From contig UBMI01000007.1 of the NCBI GenBank assembly GCA_900466475.1, positions 390,569 to 454,568 of the forward strand: 64,000 nucleotides of DNA, written 5' to 3'. This document shows positions 8,847 to 17,222 of this stretch, one piece after another; position 1 is the stretch's first letter; each line of letters begins with the position of its first letter. The position numbers were made by a program, and so were the translations under genes. The notes under the pieces were generated by a model. The model was not told the origin of the DNA and made no database searches. It saw only the letters and a program-made list of their open reading frames with translations. This DNA is from Hyphomicrobiales bacterium. Its GTDB lineage: Bacteria; Pseudomonadota; Alphaproteobacteria; Rhizobiales; Rhizobiaceae.

Positions 8847-10361
8847 TCAATGCGTTACCGTTGCACCTGCCTGCAATCCGACAGACCGAAGATAGGCTTC
8901 CAATGCTGCCGCGCCGGGCTGCGATACGATCGCGCCGATATAACCATCGGGACGGACAAGGATCCACTCGCCTGACGCGATATCATAGGTTTCGCGGAAC
9001 CGGTTTTCGCTGTCGGTGAGATCGCCGCCTTGTCCAATCCTATGAATATGCAGGCCCTTGCGCGGCTGAATGGAAATGGCTGCCGCCTCAAATCCAAGAA
9101 GTGTCCAATGCGGGCCTTTGAAGAGCTCAAACAGCCGGGTAGCCTGACCTGCGGCACCCTTCAGCAGCGCATCGGGAGCGCGGTCCCCGGCGAGGATACG
9201 AGCCCGACGCAGCGGATCGTCAAGCGACAGGCTGGAACCGCCATAGCCGATGTCAAGCTGGTGAACCTCGCGGCCACGCCGCATCTCGCCGCGTTTTGCG
9301 TCGTCGAGCAGCCTGGTGGCGAGCCCCAGCATGTCCGCTGCGATCAGACGGCGCTCTTCCTCATAGGTGTCGAGCAGCCCCTCTGGAGCACCCGACAGGA
9401 CGGCTGCCAGTTTCCAGCCAAGATTATAGGCGTCCTGAACGCTGGTGTTCAGGCCCTGGCCACCTGTCGGCGGGTGGGTATGGGCTGCGTCGCCGGCGAG
9501 AAAGACACGGCCAACGCGATAGCTGTCGGCAAGCCGGGCGTTCATATTGAATGCCGAAGCCCAGGAAACCGATTGAATATTGATATCGCTGCGGCCTGTG
9601 CGCTCAGCCGTGAGGGCCGAAAGCCCCTCGGCGGAGAGATCGACTTCACCCTCCAGGGGTATCGGCCCCTGCATCTGGAAGAGGCCTGTCTCGGCCAAGG
9701 GGCAAAAGGAGATCTGCGTTTCCATCGATCCCTCGTTGAATCGATGCCAGACGTCTCTGCTCAAACCTGTCAACGTCACATCGGCGACGATCGCGCGAAC
9801 GCCGAGCGTCTTTCCCGGAAAGTTGATGGAAAGTGCATGGCGGACGAAGCTTCGACCACCGTCGGTGCCAACGAGGTAAAGCGCCCGCACAATTTGCTCC
9901 TCCCCATCCTTAGCGATCCTTGCGGTGACACCTTGCCGGTCCTGTTCGAAGGCAATCAGTGTGCAGCCGAATTCCGGAGAATGACCGAGTTCTGCGAGGC
10001 GTTCGCGCATTGCTGCCTCCGTTAGAAATTGGGGGACGAGAAGCGGCGTGCCGTAGGGCTCGGCCGGGATCGGTTCACCGACCTCGAAAAGCGCAACATC
10101 CTTCACGCTACCGTCGCCATGATATTCGCGCTGGTGCGGATAGAGGCTGCCGGAAGCGGCAATCCTGTCGACGATACCGAGATCCTCAAAGACTTCCAGG
10201 GTTCGCGGCTGGAGGCCCTTGCCGCGTGAGCCGCGAAACGGATCATCCATTTTCTCGATCAGCCGGAAGGATACGCCGCGCCGCGCCAGATCGATCGCCA
10301 GTGTCAGGCCGGCAGCGCCGGCGCCACAAATCAAAACATCGATTGCATCTTCATCTGTCAT
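8847..10361 (-). CDS. FAD-dependent aromatic-ring hydroxylase (PheA/TfdB/MhpA-type monooxygenase)
   Basis: A 504-aa class A flavoprotein monooxygenase, predicted to hydroxylate an aromatic substrate with NAD(P)H and O2. The N-terminal FAD-binding fold has GAGAAGLTLAIDLARRG (residues ~13-29). A DG motif (VGTDGGRSFVR) lies near 165, and the second FAD motif GDAAHTHPPTGGQGLN near 290. The C-terminal third is the thioredoxin-like extension of this group (HIHRIGQGG..., then EWILVRPDGYIGAIV). It is divergent from a MarR-family regulator 50 bp away. Two near-identical operator candidates lie between and inside the MarR start, which argues that the regulator controls it. Substrate unknown. Confidence 0.88.
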   Translation of the reverse strand: MTDEDAIDVLICGAGAAGLTLAIDLARRGVSFRLIEKMDDPFRGSRGKGLQPRTLEVFEDLGIVDRIAASGSLYPHQREYHGDGSVKDVALFEVGEPIPAEPYGTPLLVPQFLTEAAMRERLAELGHSPEFGCTLIAFEQDRQGVTARIAKDGEEQIVRALYLVGTDGGRSFVRHALSINFPGKTLGVRAIVADVTLTGLSRDVWHRFNEGSMETQISFCPLAETGLFQMQGPIPLEGEVDLSAEGLSALTAERTGRSDINIQSVSWASAFNMNARLADSYRVGRVFLAGDAAHTHPPTGGQGLNTSVQDAYNLGWKLAAVLSGAPEGLLDTYEEERRLIAADMLGLATRLLDDAKRGEMRRGREVHQLDIGYGGSSLSLDDPLRRARILAGDRAPDALLKGAAGQATRLFELFKGPHWTLLGFEAAAISIQPRKGLHIHRIGQGGDLTDSENRFRETYDIASGEWILVRPDGYIGAIVSQPGAAALEAYLRSVGLQAGATVTH

Positions 10362-10379
10362 TGCCGTAGCTCCTCATTT

Positions 10380-10396
10380 ACGTGTATTATGCACAT
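10380..10396. promoter_or_regulatory. MarR operator candidate 1
   Basis: The 17-mer ACGTGTATTATGCACAT lies in the gap between the divergent monooxygenase and MarR genes. Its reverse complement matches a second site at 10428-10444 at 15 of 17 positions. The spaced GTG/CAC halves are what a MarR dimer would bind. Confidence 0.55.
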
Positions 10397-10411
10397 AATA
10401 GGAGAACAGGA

Positions 10412-10897
10412 ATGCCGTCAACAAAAAATGTGCAAAATACACATATCTCAAACTGCATCCGTGACCTTCATGGATCACTCCTTGAAATCGTCAGCGTCAT
10501 GAACCGTCCGCAACGGGACGAAGCAATGGTCAGGGAGGCTGGGATTTCGCTCGACCGTGCGCTCTTTCCCCTGCTGGTGGGTATCGAGAGACTGGGGCCA
10601 ATCGGCGTAGTCGAGCTGGCCGACCGTGCCGGCCGCGACTACACGACAGTCAGCCGTCAGGTCGCCAAGCTGGAGAGCCTCGGCCTGATCCAGCGTCAGG
10701 CCAGCGCGACGGACCGGCGCGTCAGCGAAGCAATCGTGACCCCGCAAGGCAAATCGATGACGGATCGTGTCGATGCCGCGCGCGAGCGCATGGGGATCGA
10801 GATATTCAAGACCTGGGATCCCGATGATCTCGACAATCTGGTCCGCCTGATGCGCAAGTTCGCCGATGCCGTGAGGGAGGACCCGGCTCGGAGTTGA
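10412..10897 (+). CDS. MarR-family transcriptional regulator
   Basis: A 161-aa winged-helix regulator. I chose the ATG at 10412 because AGGAG (10400-10404) sits 7 bp before it; an in-frame ATG at 10382 has no such site and would overlap the first operator. The winged helix is visible: GPIGVVELADRAGRDYTTVSRQVAKLESLGLI (helix 2 to recognition helix) and the wing RQASATDRRVSEAIVTPQGK with the conserved DRR. It probably represses the divergent FAD hydroxylase gene and itself, with relief by an aromatic ligand. The ligand is inferred from the neighbour only. Confidence 0.9.
   Translation: MPSTKNVQNTHISNCIRDLHGSLLEIVSVMNRPQRDEAMVREAGISLDRALFPLLVGIERLGPIGVVELADRAGRDYTTVSRQVAKLESLGLIQRQASATDRRVSEAIVTPQGKSMTDRVDAARERMGIEIFKTWDPDDLDNLVRLMRKFADAVREDPARS
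10428..10444. promoter_or_regulatory. MarR operator candidate 2, inside the MarR coding start
   Basis: ATGTGCAAAATACACAT has perfect 5-bp arms (ATGTG/CACAT) around 7 bp. It is the inverted partner of the site at 10380-10396, with centres 48 bp apart. It lies at codons 6-12 of the MarR gene, where binding could block early transcription (autorepression). Confidence 0.5.
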
Positions 10898-10909
10898 ACC
10901 TGATGGAAT

Positions 10910-10936
10910 GCAGGCGCCTGTGGACACGGCGCCTGC
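10910..10936. terminator. Hairpin between convergent genes
   Basis: A perfect 9-bp stem (GCAGGCGCC / GGCGCCTGC) with a 9-nt loop sits between the converging ends of the MarR gene and the SDR operon. There is no clear T-run on either side, so it is a bidirectional terminator candidate rather than a certain one. Confidence 0.45.
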
Positions 10937-10950
10937 GAACTATAGCGCAT

Positions 10951-11724
10951 CTACCAGCAGGTGAACCCTGCGTCGACGCTGACGATTGCACCCGTCATCA
11001 GGCTTGCAGCACCGGATGCAAGGAAGAGAACAGCGCTGGCAACCTCCTCCGGCGTGCCCATTCGTCCCATTGGCGTATCGTTGAGCCAGATCGGAATCCG
11101 TTCACGATTGGCTTCGACTGCCGCAACCATCGGCGTTTCGATATAAGTCGGCGCGACGGCATTGACCCTGACGCCGTGCTGGGCCCACTCGGCGGCCATC
11201 GAGCGCGTTATGTGGTGCACAGCCGCCTTCGAAACATTATAAGGTGTCTGCGCCTGCGGCCGGTTGCAGATGATGCCCGACATCGAACCGAGATTGACGA
11301 TCGCACCGCGTTTCATCGCAACCATGTGACGGCCGAAGGAACGCGAGCACCAGAAGACGCCATTGACATTGACGTCCATCATCCGCAGCCAGTCGGCGTC
11401 GGTGACGTCCTCCGACGGAATGCCGTTCTTGCCGATCCCTGCATTGTTCACCAGGATCGATGCCGGCCGGCCACCATCGGCAAGCTCATTGGCGATGGCC
11501 TCCATGCGCGCGGAATCAGTGACGTCACCCAACCGTAACTCGATGTCATAGCCCTTGCCCCGAAGCGCCAGCGCCTCCTCTGCGTCGGCTTCGTTACGCT
11601 CGATCACGATGACGGCGGCACCAGCCTCGGCGAGCGCATGGGCGCAGCAAAGTCCAATGGCGCGTCCACCGCCGGTAACGACAGCCCGTTCGCCGTCGAG
11701 GCGGAATTTTTCCTGATAGCTCAT
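10951..11724 (-). CDS. SDR polyol dehydrogenase resembling galactitol dehydrogenase
   Basis: A 257-aa classical short-chain dehydrogenase. The NAD-binding TGGGRAIG is at 17-24, NNAG at 93-96, and the catalytic residues are Ser147, Tyr162 and Lys166. From memory, its overall pattern closely resembles Rhodobacter galactitol dehydrogenase: FRLDG start, NLGSMSGxIxNRPQ, AAEWAxxGVRVNAxAP, TPMGRxGxPEE and a C-terminal Trp. That enzyme oxidises galactitol to a tagatose. It is the last gene of the leftward polyol operon, 11 bp after another SDR. Exact substrate and stereochemistry are inferred; other hexitols or pentitols are possible. Confidence 0.82.
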   Translation of the reverse strand: MSYQEKFRLDGERAVVTGGGRAIGLCCAHALAEAGAAVIVIERNEADAEEALALRGKGYDIELRLGDVTDSARMEAIANELADGGRPASILVNNAGIGKNGIPSEDVTDADWLRMMDVNVNGVFWCSRSFGRHMVAMKRGAIVNLGSMSGIICNRPQAQTPYNVSKAAVHHITRSMAAEWAQHGVRVNAVAPTYIETPMVAAVEANRERIPIWLNDTPMGRMGTPEEVASAVLFLASGAASLMTGAIVSVDAGFTCW

Positions 11725-11735
11725 AGCTCGGCTCC

Positions 11736-12461
11736 TCAGATGTCGAATGCGCTTGGTAGAACGACGATGTCGCGGATCGTGACGTTACGCGGACGCGTCA
11801 GCATGAACATGATGGCGTCAGCCACCTCCTTGGGTTCGATCAGGGCCCCAGCTTCCTTCGCCTTGCGGAGGTTTTCCTCCGGCCAGTCGGCAAGCAGCGC
11901 GCTGATGACAGGACCGGGCGAGACGGAGCCGACACGAATACCGCTTTTCAGAAGCTGGCGGCGCATGGTCTGGACGAAGCAATGCATCGCCCATTTCGAC
12001 GGCGAATAGACCGGCTCCCAGGGAACGGGCGCATGGCCCGCGACGGAGCTTGTGACGACGATGTCGCCGGTGCCACGTTCGATCATGTGCGGAATGACGG
12101 TCCGGACGTTCTTGATGACGACATTGACGTTCAGGTTCAGCATCCGGTCGATGGCATCGAGATTGGCGTCCGCGAGGTCACCGCCGATATAGGTGCCAGC
12201 ATTGGCATGAAAGATATCGAGCTGGCTTACCTTGGACAGCACGCGATCGAGAAGCCCGGCGCATGCCTCGGGATCCAGGAGATCCAAAGCGAGAGGTATC
12301 GCCTGTGCACCGAGGCGCTCGCAGGCAGACTTCAACGCTTTCTCGTCACGGTCAACAAGAACGACCGTGGCACCCGCCGCGATCATCGCCTCCGTCGACG
12401 CCATACCGATACCGGAGGCCGCGCCCGTGATCGCAGCAACCTTCCCTTTCAACTCGTTCAT
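11736..12461 (-). CDS. SDR polyol dehydrogenase resembling ribitol dehydrogenase
   Basis: A 241-aa short-chain dehydrogenase with TGAASGIG at 12-19, HANAG at 85-89, catalytic Ser139, Tyr152 and Lys156. Several stretches match the Klebsiella ribitol dehydrogenase pattern as I recall it: LDIFHANAGxYIGG, WEPVYxxSK, RRQ, PGPVxxALLxDWP and RNVTxRDIVxLP near the end. Ribitol dehydrogenases of this type oxidise ribitol to D-ribulose and can also act on allitol to give D-psicose. It sits between the PF08013 gene and the galactitol-dehydrogenase-like gene with short gaps (24 and 11 bp), so it is co-transcribed. Confidence 0.82.
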   Translation of the reverse strand: MNELKGKVAAITGAASGIGMASTEAMIAAGATVVLVDRDEKALKSACERLGAQAIPLALDLLDPEACAGLLDRVLSKVSQLDIFHANAGTYIGGDLADANLDAIDRMLNLNVNVVIKNVRTVIPHMIERGTGDIVVTSSVAGHAPVPWEPVYSPSKWAMHCFVQTMRRQLLKSGIRVGSVSPGPVISALLADWPEENLRKAKEAGALIEPKEVADAIMFMLTRPRNVTIRDIVVLPSAFDI

Positions 12462-12485
12462 TCCTTCCTCCTCTGTTGGGCGGCC

Positions 12486-13760
12486 TCATCTCGCTCCGCC
12501 GCATGCTGCATGATATTCGGCAAGGCTTTTCGTCACCCGCCAGACCAAAACCTCTTCCGGATCGAGTGGCGCATCGGAAAACAGTGCGGCTGCCGGCATG
12601 TGCTGCCAGAAAAGCGGAAGCGGCACGGCTTTCCCTGCAAGCGCACCGTAAAGGCGCGCGACCGCGGATTGAGCCGGCTCAGACGTCCAATAGTATCGGA
12701 TGCGATCAGACAGCGAATAATGACGAAGCCAGCGCTGCTCGTCCTCCGTACCATGATAGTGACGGCTCCAGTTTTCCGGATGCGCCAGCATCAAAGCCTC
12801 CATCGCAGCGTATAGCGGACGTTCGCCATAATCAGGCACGATGTCGGATGCGATCAGATCCAGCCCGTAGAGGGCCTCGCGCAGCACAAAGGTCAGTTCC
12901 GGTCCAACCTTGAGGATCGGAAAACCGTCTTCGACGAGTGCGCTCAGCGGACGAGTGCCCTGATAATCGGTGGAATGCGCTTCGAACACGAATTGCGGCT
13001 CGTCCTCGAGCACCTGCTTCAACGCGTCGATCCTGCCGCGATCATAGCTGATGACATTATGGTTGCCGAACTCGACGCCCGGCTGCACCACGAGGCCGAT
13101 GGCACGCGCAAACGCCTCAGCAAGACCGGCCTCTGCGAAGATACGACGATGGATATCGATCGTCCGCCTGGCCGCCGAAGCCTCGGTCGGCTCGATCGTG
13201 GTCAGCGCGTGATCGGCGCCACCGGGAGGAGGAACCTCCGTGCCGATTACATAGACGGGCATGGCGCCTACTGCCCGCCTTGCCGCGGTCTCCGCGACGG
13301 CGGCAAGCCGGGCAGCGCGATAGGCGGTCGTCTCGTCGTCCAATGCGGCGGGTTCGCCCAGGCAGCCCATCGACGCGTCCAGATGGATCTTGCGGAAGCC
13401 GGCATCGACATAGGCCGCGACCATCCTCTCGGCTTCCACCATGGCTTCTTCGGCCACACGATCCCGCCAGGGATTTGGCCCGAGATGATCGCCTCCCAGC
13501 ACGATGAGATTATCCGGGCACCCCTCCTCTTTGGCGATGCGCAGGACGAGGGCAGCAAAGTCCGCAGGGGTCATGCCTGTATAGCCGCCCAGGTGGTTGA
13601 CCTGGTTGCAGGTGGCTTCGATCAGAACCGTGCTCGAATGATCCCGCCCATGACGCAACGCCGCTCTCAAGACGATCGGATGGGCCGAGCAGACAGAGGT
13701 GACACCAAGGGGATGACCCTCAGCCCTGAGCGTGGCCAGTTGATTGAGCGCAACCTGCAT
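12486..13760 (-). CDS. PF08013 (GatZ/KbaZ) protein, probable D-tagatose-6-phosphate 4-epimerase
   Basis: A 424-aa member of the GatZ/KbaZ family. Recognisable stretches are GVTSVCSAHPIVLRAAL, LIEATCNQVNHLGGYTGM, LGGDHLGPNPW and HLDASMGC. In enterobacteria GatZ assists the GatY aldolase, but no GatY/KbaY aldolase is present here. In Agrobacterium a PF08013 protein was shown to convert D-tagatose 6-phosphate to D-fructose 6-phosphate by C4 epimerisation, next to a PfkB D-tagatose kinase. The same pair occurs here: the kinase stop overlaps this start (TGATG), so the two are translationally coupled. I therefore favour the epimerase role. Confidence 0.85.
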   Translation of the reverse strand: MQVALNQLATLRAEGHPLGVTSVCSAHPIVLRAALRHGRDHSSTVLIEATCNQVNHLGGYTGMTPADFAALVLRIAKEEGCPDNLIVLGGDHLGPNPWRDRVAEEAMVEAERMVAAYVDAGFRKIHLDASMGCLGEPAALDDETTAYRAARLAAVAETAARRAVGAMPVYVIGTEVPPPGGADHALTTIEPTEASAARRTIDIHRRIFAEAGLAEAFARAIGLVVQPGVEFGNHNVISYDRGRIDALKQVLEDEPQFVFEAHSTDYQGTRPLSALVEDGFPILKVGPELTFVLREALYGLDLIASDIVPDYGERPLYAAMEALMLAHPENWSRHYHGTEDEQRWLRHYSLSDRIRYYWTSEPAQSAVARLYGALAGKAVPLPLFWQHMPAAALFSDAPLDPEEVLVWRVTKSLAEYHAACGGAR

Positions 13761-14737
13761 CAGGAACGCCTTTCCGTTGAGGCGATGAACGCGTCGAGCT
13801 CCTGACGTGTGCCCGCACCCTCCATCGGGCCACGGATCGCAACATTACGCGCACCTGCAGCCGAACCATAGGTGAGAGCCTCGCCTGGAGACATTCCGAG
13901 CCGCCGGCAGGTGAGGTAAGCGCCGCCGAAGCAATCGCCGGCACCGGTCGGATCGACCTCGTCGACGAGGAACGCAGGAGCATCGATACGGCCTCCATCC
14001 TTGGCGAAATAGGTCGCGCCTTCGGCACCGCGCTTCAGCACGATCTCCTTCACGCCGATTTCGAAAAGGCGGCGGATCGCTTCGGCTTCGCCTGATATAC
14101 CTGCCGCTCTCTCAAGCTCCTCACCGGACGGCAAGAGAAGATCGGCGGCAGCGACGAGCCGGAAAAATCGGCGTTCGGTGCCCTCATCGAGCTGCAGTTC
14201 CTTGCGGATGTTCGGATCGACCGACAGCGTACCGCCCCGCGCCTTCACGATGTCGACCGCCTTGTCGATCACCTCCCGAGCACTCCGGACGGAAAGTGCC
14301 GAACCCATCACGTGAAGATGCCCGCTGCGGCTGATGAGATCGCTGACATCCTGAGACCAGCCGAAGCGTGCGGCCGCGGACCTTGCGATATTATAGACGA
14401 AGTCGCGGGAACCGTCGTTGCGGTAGCGGACGAAGGCGCTTCCCGTCGGATAGTCAGGATCGACGGCAATGGTAGAGACATCAACGCCGTCACGCCTGAG
14501 GCGGTCAACGTTGACACGACCGAAATCGTCATTGCCGACGGCTCCCACCATCGCCGCCGAGCCGCCGAGCCGGCCGCATTGCGAGATGAAGATCGCCGGC
14601 GCCCCGCTGGCGAACGGGCCGACAAGAGACTGAGCCTCAAGGAATCCGTCTCCGACGGTCGTGGCAACGATCTCCACGAGGATCTCACCGACGCAAACCG
14701 TGGGACCGAGACTGTCCGGAGCCAGCACTGAAGTCAT
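13760..14737 (-). CDS. PfkB-family sugar kinase, probable D-tagatose 6-kinase
   Basis: A 325-aa ribokinase-fold enzyme. The N-terminal half carries the sugar-binding GG region ([24 protein letters not shown]). The C-terminal signature [13 protein letters not shown] has the anion hole at Gly265-Gly267 and the catalytic base Asp268. It would phosphorylate a ketohexose with ATP in the cytoplasm. Direct coupling to the PF08013 gene, as in the described Agrobacterium altritol/galactitol pathway, points to D-tagatose as substrate. Fructose, 2-keto-3-deoxygluconate or another ketose cannot be excluded from sequence alone. Confidence 0.85.
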   Translation of the reverse strand: MTSVLAPDSLGPTVCVGEILVEIVATTVGDGFLEAQSLVGPFASGAPAIFISQCGRLGGSAAMVGAVGNDDFGRVNVDRLRRDGVDVSTIAVDPDYPTGSAFVRYRNDGSRDFVYNIARSAAARFGWSQDVSDLISRSGHLHVMGSALSVRSAREVIDKAVDIVKARGGTLSVDPNIRKELQLDEGTERRFFRLVAAADLLLPSGEELERAAGISGEAEAIRRLFEIGVKEIVLKRGAEGATYFAKDGGRIDAPAFLVDEVDPTGAGDCFGGAYLTCRRLGMSPGEALTYGSAAGARNVAIRGPMEGAGTRQELDAFIASTERRS

Positions 14738-14763
14738 TGCAATCCTGCTTTCGATAGGTGTCG

Positions 14764-15984
14764 CTAAGTCGCTGTTGATCGTTGTAAGGCACCGTCTTCA
14801 CTGCCGAATTCCTCGTTCTCGAGAGAGAGGAAGCGCTGGTGCAGCATGCACGCCGCGCCGAAGGCGGACCCGAATTCCGCATCGTCATCAACGACGATCT
14901 CGGGTGTCGGAAAAGGAATGTTCTGGCCCTCCGCCATGTGAACCGCCACACGGGCAGCCACCATCGGATAGAGCGAGGCCACGGAGCCGCCGAGGACAAT
15001 CCGGACCGGATCGAGCAGACGGCAGGCCTGCAGCAACGCATAGGCAAGATGCCGCGACCACATCTCCGCTATGTTCACCGCGTCCGGAACACGGTCGCGA
15101 ACGTCTGTGAGGAAATCCTGCAGATCGACGTCGGTACGGCCGGTCGCTTCCCGGTACTGCCGGATCAGCACCTCGCGGCCGATCAGCTGCTCGAATTTCT
15201 GTCCGCCGCTTCCCGGTACGAGGGTATGGCCGATTTCGCCCGCAAGGCCATGACCGCCACGAAACAGCTTCCCGTCGATCATGATCCCTCCACCGACGCC
15301 GGTCTCCATGAGCAGGAAGAGCGTCACCCCGGAAATCCCGCGGCGATAGCTGTCACCGATGGCGAAGGCGTTGGCATCGTTCTCCACCGCAATCGGCACC
15401 TCGGCCGGAAAGGCGCTGCGGCCGATCTCCCTCAATGGCACCTCTCGCCAGCCGATGATCGGCGCAAGCGTGACAATTCCTTCCGGCCGGATATGCGCCG
15501 GCGCGGATATGCCGAGCCCCCTGCAGCGCTCGACCATTTCTGTCGACATGGCGTTCATGAGCAGTTCGACGCCCCGTGCCACAGCTTCCTCCACGGTCGA
15601 GGACTGCGCCTGGAAGGCCAGCCTGCGACAGGCACGGACGTCGGCCGAAAGATCCACGACGACAGCGGATATGTGCTCGACACCAAGTTCGAGCCCGGCG
15701 AAGAATGCCGCATCCGGCACCAGTTCGAGCATGATCCCCGGCCGGCCGGCGCGCGATTGCTCCGAACGCTGCTTGCTGCTCTCCTCCGACTCCTGGACCA
15801 ACCCGCTTTCCGTCAACTCGGCAACGATCTCGCCCGACGACGAGCGGTTCATTCCAAGCTTCCGCGCCAGATCGGCCCGACTCAGGCGGCGATGGCCGTA
15901 GATCGTCTGCAGGGCAGCGACGATGTTGTTCTGCCTGATCCTGCGTGGCGAGCTTCCGATGGAGACGGTGTCGTTCATCTTCAT
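14764..15984 (-). CDS. ROK-family transcriptional regulator (NagC/XylR type)
   Basis: A 406-aa regulator. The N-terminal winged helix (about 15-75) reads [51 protein letters not shown] sugar-binding domain follows, with the glycine-rich ATP-like loop [12 protein letters not shown] and [29 protein letters not shown]. The usual ROK zinc cluster CxCGxxGC after GH is absent: the sequence reads [15 protein letters not shown] instead, which is seen in part of the family. It lies inside the leftward polyol operon, 26 bp before the kinase, and probably represses both divergent polyol operons until a sugar binds. Confidence 0.88.
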   Translation of the reverse strand: MKMNDTVSIGSSPRRIRQNNIVAALQTIYGHRRLSRADLARKLGMNRSSSGEIVAELTESGLVQESEESSKQRSEQSRAGRPGIMLELVPDAAFFAGLELGVEHISAVVVDLSADVRACRRLAFQAQSSTVEEAVARGVELLMNAMSTEMVERCRGLGISAPAHIRPEGIVTLAPIIGWREVPLREIGRSAFPAEVPIAVENDANAFAIGDSYRRGISGVTLFLLMETGVGGGIMIDGKLFRGGHGLAGEIGHTLVPGSGGQKFEQLIGREVLIRQYREATGRTDVDLQDFLTDVRDRVPDAVNIAEMWSRHLAYALLQACRLLDPVRIVLGGSVASLYPMVAARVAVHMAEGQNIPFPTPEIVVDDDAEFGSAFGAACMLHQRFLSLENEEFGSEDGALQRSTAT

Positions 15985-16042
15985 TTCTCTTCAAATCGAC
16001 TGCTCCAGCCTACACTTTCGAAGCAGATCGGCAGAAGGATTA

Positions 16043-16933
16043 TCAAGGGCGTGCGTTCGTGACGCGGCGGCGTTTCGCTTCTTCATATTTCAGCTCGATA
16101 TAGCGCTTGGCATGTGCCGCCAGCGGGTCATTTTCGGTCCAGGTGTCACGCCAGATAGCGCAGGCGAGCGAGAGGCCTTCGTCGACGACGGCGGTTGAAA
16201 AGCTCTCGAACACAATGTCGCGCTTGTAGTCGATATCGAGCAACGCATCGAAGATCAGGTCGAAGTTGATCACGCCGTCACCGAGATAGCCGCGGTTGCT
16301 TTCGCCGATATGGAAGTAGCCGATCTTGTCTCCGGCGAGCCGGATCGCAGCCGCCGGATTTGCTTCCTCGATATTCATGTGGAAGGTATCGAGATGCAGG
16401 CGGACATGGTCCGATCCGGTCTCGGAAATGAACTTCAGTCCCTGGGCCGTCGTATTCAAAAGGTTCGTTTCGAAGCGGTTCACAACCTCAAGGACGAGAT
16501 CGACGCCGGCATCCCTTGCAATATCCGCAGTCGCAGCGATCGCGGCGACGCTGTTGTCCCAGCCCTTCTTCGTGGGCTGTCGATTATATTTGGTATGGGC
16601 AGAATAGAGGATGCCACCGAGCTTGTTGCCGCCGATGTCGCGCACCGCATGCACTGCATCGGCCAGCATCTGCCTGCCGGCGGCGATGGCCGCCGCATCC
16701 TCGCTTGAGATATCCTTGTCGACGGGCAGGCCCATCGTCACGCCGATCTCGAGGCCGAGAGATTGCGCGAGCTTCGCCAGACGATCGAGATTGAATTTCT
16801 CCGGGCGCAGATAGGCGAATTCGATCGTGCGATATCCGTGCTCGGCCGACTTGTTGAGGGCCATTTCGAGGCCCTCCTGGGTTTGGCCGCCTGTCCATAC
16901 AAATGAATGGATACCCAATCGACGCATGGCCAT
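16043..16933 (-). CDS. Ketose 3-epimerase of the D-psicose/D-tagatose 3-epimerase family
   Basis: A 296-aa TIM-barrel protein (AP_endonuc_2 fold). It aligns by eye with Agrobacterium D-psicose 3-epimerase: SSEDAAxxAAG, ExVNRFExxLLNT, LDTFHMNIEE and FHIGESNRGxxGxG. The four metal ligands are all present as Glu149, Asp182, His208 and Glu243, and the substrate Arg is Arg214. It should interconvert C3 epimers of free ketoses, such as D-fructose/D-psicose, D-tagatose/D-sorbose or L-ribulose/L-xylulose. It is the first gene of the leftward operon, 58 bp before the ROK gene and divergent from the transporter operon. Confidence 0.87.
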   Translation of the reverse strand: MAMRRLGIHSFVWTGGQTQEGLEMALNKSAEHGYRTIEFAYLRPEKFNLDRLAKLAQSLGLEIGVTMGLPVDKDISSEDAAAIAAGRQMLADAVHAVRDIGGNKLGGILYSAHTKYNRQPTKKGWDNSVAAIAATADIARDAGVDLVLEVVNRFETNLLNTTAQGLKFISETGSDHVRLHLDTFHMNIEEANPAAAIRLAGDKIGYFHIGESNRGYLGDGVINFDLIFDALLDIDYKRDIVFESFSTAVVDEGLSLACAIWRDTWTENDPLAAHAKRYIELKYEEAKRRRVTNARP

Positions 16934-16972
16934 TTTCCTCCGCTGGATGCCTGCCTTCGCGCAACAGCTATG

Positions 16973-17000
16973 TTATTTAGTATGGCAAAGCAACAAATAA
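16973..17000. promoter_or_regulatory. Inverted repeat in the divergent polyol promoter region, ROK operator candidate
   Basis: TTATTT (16973-16978) and AAATAA (16995-17000) form an inverted repeat with a 16-bp spacer in an A/T-rich divergent region of 289 bp (16934-17222). A related CAACAAATA is present at 16991-16999 and again at 17142-17150, between the epimerase and binding-protein starts. NagC-type ROK proteins bind A/T-rich palindromes of this kind. Confidence 0.35.
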
Positions 17001-17222
17001 ATTCGAGGATCGCAATTTTGCCTTTGCGAGGTAAATCATTGCGATGCAGCAATGTTATTCCTGCATCCTATCTCCATCTCTCTCTCGAAAATTACTTTCT
17101 ACCGAAAACAACGACATAGCTTGCATATTTGCAGGTTTAGACAACAAATATTGCGCAGACGGCATTTTTCCTCTACACAAAGGTCCGGCGACATGATCTC
17201 GCTGCTATCTGGGAGGATTGAA

